Positions 33,316 to 36,396 of a stretch of 36,396 bases of DNA are shown here, one piece after another (the first letter of the stretch is position 1; every line of letters begins with the position of its first letter). Below the pieces are notes generated by a model. The model searched no databases. It was not told the origin of the DNA and worked only from the letters and a program-made list of their open reading frames with translations. The position numbers were made by a program, and so were the translations under genes. The stretch is from Myxococcales bacterium. Its GTDB lineage: Bacteria > Myxococcota > Myxococcia > Myxococcales > Myxococcaceae. The DNA is taken from NCBI GenBank assembly GCA_030681895.1, contig JAUXRI010000166.1, forward strand, positions 1 through 36,396, read 5' to 3'.

Positions 33316-34084
33316 CGACGTAGATGCGAGCAGCGAGCGCCGGAGACGTCGGCTCGAGCGACGGGTCGACGAAGCGGCCACTCTGCTGACGCACCCACGC
33401 GTGCGGCCACGCGCGCTCACCTTCGATCACCACACCCAGCTGCACCGCGTCGCCAGCGTGCGCCTGCGCCCACGTCCGCGCCGCAGCAAGACACGAGCCC
33501 GTCGTGCGAGTCGCCAGCGTCACGCCTTCGACCTCGACGACCCGGGCCTTCGCGTCGGGTTCGATCGTGACCCGAGGCCCGACGCCTTTGACGTGGAATC
33601 CGTCACCGAAGGGATCTCTGCCTGGAGCGGGCTCGAGCTCGCTCTGTTCGAAGCGACTGACGACGCCACCGGCCGGGTCGAGCACGTCGACGGCGCGCAA
33701 GCGGCCCTTCGCATCCCACGCAGCGCGGAGCTTCACTTCGTCGAGCGTGCCCTGGCCATCGTCGCCGAAGCAGAGCCGCTCGCGTTTGCCGGTCCGCTCC
33801 TCCCGCACGTCGCGACAGCCCGCGTCCGAACGGGCCGAGAGCGCCAGCACCTCGCTCACCAGTCCATCGGCGTCACGTCCCTGGGGGTCGACGGCCCACG
33901 ACGTCTCGAAGCGCCGCGACTCGTCCCGAAACACGTGGCGTGCGCGATAGACGAGCCGGCCCCGCGTCACCTGCACCTCGACGACGCCCACGGGCACCCC
34001 GTTCACGGACTGCACGAGGCGAACGGGAGCAGCGGAAACGACGAGGGCGAGGAGGAGGGACACGAGGGTTGAAGGGAGTCTCAT
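33236..34084 (-). CDS. Secreted transglutaminase-like (Cys-His-Asp) protein
   Basis: About 282 residues from the ATG at 34084; a GTG 9 nt upstream is possible. A signal peptide (MRLPSTLVSLLLALVVSAAP) is followed by a beta-rich domain with few motifs (residues 20-190). A C-terminal segment then shows the transglutaminase-like triad order: Cys198 (TGSCLAAARTWAQ), His228 (WPHAWVRQ) and Asp240 (RFVDPSLEP). Such domains act as proteases or crosslinking enzymes in bacterial envelopes. The compact size of the core (about 60 residues from Cys to Asp) fits. It is first of a set coupled by ATGA/GTGA overlaps to two short ORFs and a YdcF-like gene. The basic tail (RHVKRSAK) is the duplicated segment. 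Confidence 0.75.
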   Translation of the reverse strand: MRLPSTLVSLLLALVVSAAPVRLVQSVNGVPVGVVEVQVTRGRLVYRARHVFRDESRRFETSWAVDPQGRDADGLVSEVLALSARSDAGCRDVREERTGKRERLCFGDDGQGTLDEVKLRAAWDAKGRLRAVDVLDPAGGVVSRFEQSELEPAPGRDPFGDGFHVKGVGPRVTIEPDAKARVVEVEGVTLATRTTGSCLAAARTWAQAHAGDAVQLGVVIEGERAWPHAWVRQQSGRFVDPSLEPTSPALAARIYVAFPDAAAGTLYLELASGSRHVKRSAK

Positions 34085-34155
34085 CGCAGACACCCGGTTC
34101 GTCGAGCCGATGGTTTTCTGCCGCCGCCCCGCTGGTGCGCTACGGTCGCACCGAG

Positions 34156-36396
34156 ATGGAGCGCCGCCGTTCTCTCGCCATCGCCGGAACCCTGGGAGGC
34201 CTCACCACTGGCACGCTCGCGGGCCTGGTGTTGCTTGCGCTCACGGGCCAGCCCTCGACCTTCTGGGCGTGGGTGTTGCTGCTGGCGGCCTGCATCGCGG
34301 GCGTGAGCATCACCCTCTGGGTGTCCCTGTGGCAGGCCGTCGAGCGACGCGCTGAGGCCCGCCGCGCCGAGGTGCTCCGGTTGGTGGAGGGCGATCTCAC
34401 CGCGCTGCCGTCGACTGGAGACGCGAGCGACCCCGAGCTGCAGCAGCTGGCCCTCTCGTTGCGGCGCGCCATCTGGCAGGTGCAGCGCGTCACCGCGAGC
34501 CTCCACCGCACCAGCCGCGACGGGGAAGACAGGGCGCGCTCCCTGCTCGAGGCGGCGCGGCGTCAGGGCGGCGCAGTCGATCGCAGCGAGAAGGCCGTCG
34601 AGTCGATGGGCGAGTCGCTCAGCGGCGCAGGCAAACGCATCGGGCAGCTCGAGACGTTCGCGCGAGAGACGACCGGCGCGCTGTCGGAGATGACCGAGAG
34701 CATCGAGCAGGTCGCCACCACCCTCGGCGGCCTGAACGAGACGACGCTCAAGCTGGCCGAACGCGCCGACGCGCTGAGCCACCGCGCGAGCACCGTGTCG
34801 AGTGAAGGCGAGGCGCTCGTTCGCCTGTCGACCCAGACGCGCGAAGCAGTGTCGGCTGCCGAGGGCGCCATCAACGCCGTGCGACGACGCTCCGACGAGA
34901 CGGGCGAGCTGGCCCATGAGGTCTCGAGCATGTCGGAGCGCGGCGTCGCGCTGGTGAACGACAACCTGCGGGGCCTCAAGCGCATCGACGACACCGTTCG
35001 GCACGCGGCGCGGCTGGTCGACGCGCTTGGCGCCTCGAGCACCGAGATCGGCCGCGTCGTCGACGTCATTCAGGAGATCGCCGACCAGACCAACCTGCTC
35101 GCGTTGAACGCCGCCATCATCGCCTCGCAGGCCGGAGAGAGCGGCAAGGCCTTCGCGGTGGTGGCCAGCGAGATTCGCAACCTCGCCGAGAAGACGGCGC
35201 GCTCGACGCGCGAGATTGGTCAGAAGGTGAAGGCCGTTCGTGACGGCACGGCGCGCGCGGTCGATCTGGTGACGAAGGCCCGCGACGAAGCGACGGCTGG
35301 TGTGACGCTCGGTGAGAAGGCGGCGCAGGCGCTCACCGACATCCGCGTGATCTCGACACGCTCGCTCACCGCAGTGGAAGCGACGCAGTCGGAGACCCAG
35401 CGCCTCGAGCAGCAGGGCCAGCTGGTGGCCGAGGCGAGCCGGCAGACCGCTGACCGCGTGTCTCAAGTGGTGCGGCTCGCGCAGGAGCAGGCGCTGTGGG
35501 GCCGCGAGCTCGCCAAGCAGATGCACGACATGGCGCGCAGCGCGAAGGACGCGACGACGCGCGCGCAGGGGCAGGTCGACGTCGGCCGCGATCTGTCGGA
35601 CTCGGTGCTGCGCCTCACCGCGGCCATCGACGAGATCCGCGCGGCCCACCAGGTGCTGACGCAAGGCGACGCAGCCATCGGTGAAGAGGTCGCCGAGGTG
35701 CGTGAAGACGCCCGCACGGTGGTGCGCATCGGCGACGCCTTGTCGCGCACGGTCGAGCAGCTCTCGCACGAGGCCGAGACGCTCGACGCCGAGGTGTTCC
35801 GCTTCAAGCTGCCGCAGCCGCGCGCGGGCGGGAGTCTGTCGGTAGGCCTGCACCAACCGCTGGAGTGGGATCGCACGCGCGGCCTCGACCCGCTGTTCAT
35901 CATTCAGCTGCAGCTCGCCGAGGTGTCGGCGTCGCTCTACTCGACGCTCGTTCGCCTCGAAGACGGCATGCTGATGCCCGACCTCGCCGAGTCGTGGGAA
36001 GCAGACCCGACTGGCAGGCGCTACCGCTTCTCGATTCGGCGCGGCGTGATGTTCCCCGACGGCACGCAGCTCTCCGCGACGCACGTGAAGGAGCACCTCG
36101 AGCGGCTGCTCGACCCGGCCTCACGCGCACCCGACGCAGCGCTCTTCAAGGACATCACCGGTGCTGCGGCCTTTGCGACTGGTGAGGCCAGGGGTGTCTC
36201 GGGCATCGAGGTGCTCGACTCGCACACGCTCGACATTCGCCTCGAGGAGCCCCGCGCGTTCTTCCTGCGTCTGCTCGCGCTGCCCTCGACGGGCGTCACC
36301 CGCTCGGTGCACGGCCAGATGATGGGCACTGGCCCGTTCCGCATCGACATGGCCGCGAGCTCGACGTCACTGGTGCTCGAGCGCAACCCGACGTTC
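34156..36396 (+). CDS. Chemoreceptor signalling domain fused to a family 5 solute-binding domain (cut by window edge)
   Basis: 747 residues are visible and the frame is open at the right edge. Two membrane helices (about 8-30 and 36-58) are joined by a loop of only a few residues, so there is no periplasmic sensor. A HAMP-like linker (60-115) precedes a long coiled coil, and the MCP hairpin tip lies at ~297-345 (IADQTNLLALNAA, then GKAFAVVASEIRNLAEKT). From ~558 onward is an SBP_bac_5 (oligopeptide/nickel-binding) domain: LDPLFI, LYSTLVRLEDG, PDLAESWE, YRFSIRRGVMFPDGT, and GTGPF at 724-728. By topology both domains are cytoplasmic. It likely senses a peptide-like or other ligand inside the cell and signals to a CheA system. 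It is divergent from the transglutaminase-like gene. Confidence 0.88.
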   Translation, partial: MERRRSLAIAGTLGGLTTGTLAGLVLLALTGQPSTFWAWVLLLAACIAGVSITLWVSLWQAVERRAEARRAEVLRLVEGDLTALPSTGDASDPELQQLALSLRRAIWQVQRVTASLHRTSRDGEDRARSLLEAARRQGGAVDRSEKAVESMGESLSGAGKRIGQLETFARETTGALSEMTESIEQVATTLGGLNETTLKLAERADALSHRASTVSSEGEALVRLSTQTREAVSAAEGAINAVRRRSDETGELAHEVSSMSERGVALVNDNLRGLKRIDDTVRHAARLVDALGASSTEIGRVVDVIQEIADQTNLLALNAAIIASQAGESGKAFAVVASEIRNLAEKTARSTREIGQKVKAVRDGTARAVDLVTKARDEATAGVTLGEKAAQALTDIRVISTRSLTAVEATQSETQRLEQQGQLVAEASRQTADRVSQVVRLAQEQALWGRELAKQMHDMARSAKDATTRAQGQVDVGRDLSDSVLRLTAAIDEIRAAHQVLTQGDAAIGEEVAEVREDARTVVRIGDALSRTVEQLSHEAETLDAEVFRFKLPQPRAGGSLSVGLHQPLEWDRTRGLDPLFIIQLQLAEVSASLYSTLVRLEDGMLMPDLAESWEADPTGRRYRFSIRRGVMFPDGTQLSATHVKEHLERLLDPASRAPDAALFKDITGAAAFATGEARGVSGIEVLDSHTLDIRLEEPRAFFLRLLALPSTGVTRSVHGQMMGTGPFRIDMAASSTSLVLERNPTF

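Noticed and set aside
34081..36096. A 671-codon minus-strand open frame opposite the chemoreceptor fusion gene.
   Set aside because: It is an antisense shadow of high-GC coding sequence. The plus-strand frame has clear MCP and SBP motifs, while the minus product is Arg/Leu/His-rich with no family features.

Overview
This is a high-GC, densely coding stretch of a bacterial chromosome. The gene content points to a member of the Myxococcota. It has many lipoproteins, Cys-rich and Gly-rich surface proteins, a CglB-like von Willebrand A lipoprotein, an FHA-domain sigma-54 activator, a PilZ protein, a TIGR02996-type domain and a large helical-repeat protein. This placement is an inference from gene types; no rRNA or other marker gene is present. 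I saw no tRNA, rRNA, insertion sequence, phage gene or CRISPR array. Gene orientation flips repeatedly, and no gene-free gap exceeds 300 bases.

Layout. Positions 1-1289 (minus strand) hold an envelope-stress style cluster: a CpxP/Spy-like protein, a small exported protein and the start of an OmpR-type response regulator that runs off the left edge. Next come a glycine-zipper secreted protein (1464-2216), a class III nucleotide cyclase with an N-terminal SRPBCC-like domain (2213-4051) and a class II photolyase (4132-5595). These are followed by a degenerate kinase-like protein (5600-6874), a 1005-residue lipoprotein hydrolase followed by dtd (6978-10443), a HemN-like radical SAM protein (10553-12205), an FHA/AAA+ sigma-54 activator (12283-13644), a 1218-residue repeat protein (13648-17304) and a family 2 glycosyltransferase (17395-18399).

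The second half holds a putative outer-membrane protein, an RluA-family pseudouridine synthase, an M3-peptidase-like protein without its zinc site, a small basic protein resembling sigma region 4, a lipoprotein, a VWA lipoprotein, a DUF2058 protein and a UPF0489 (arginase-like) protein. After these come a small beta-rich exported protein, a lipoprotein, a PilZ protein, a short-chain dehydrogenase and a very large Cys/Gly-rich lipoprotein carrying a 33-bp coding minisatellite. A four-cistron minus-strand set (34084 down to 32477) runs from a transglutaminase-like secreted protein through two short ORFs made by an 80-bp tandem duplication to a YdcF/DUF218 protein. Every junction in this set is a 4-nt start/stop overlap.

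The most unusual object is the gene entering the right edge (34156-36396, incomplete). It is a membrane-anchored chemoreceptor signalling domain fused at its C-terminus to a family 5 ABC-type solute-binding domain, which topology places in the cytoplasm. Other items worth a second look are the pseudokinase, the apparently dead M3 peptidase, the CX6CX2C radical SAM motif, a 27/54-bp intergenic tandem repeat and a set of tail-to-tail gene pairs with almost no space between stop codons.
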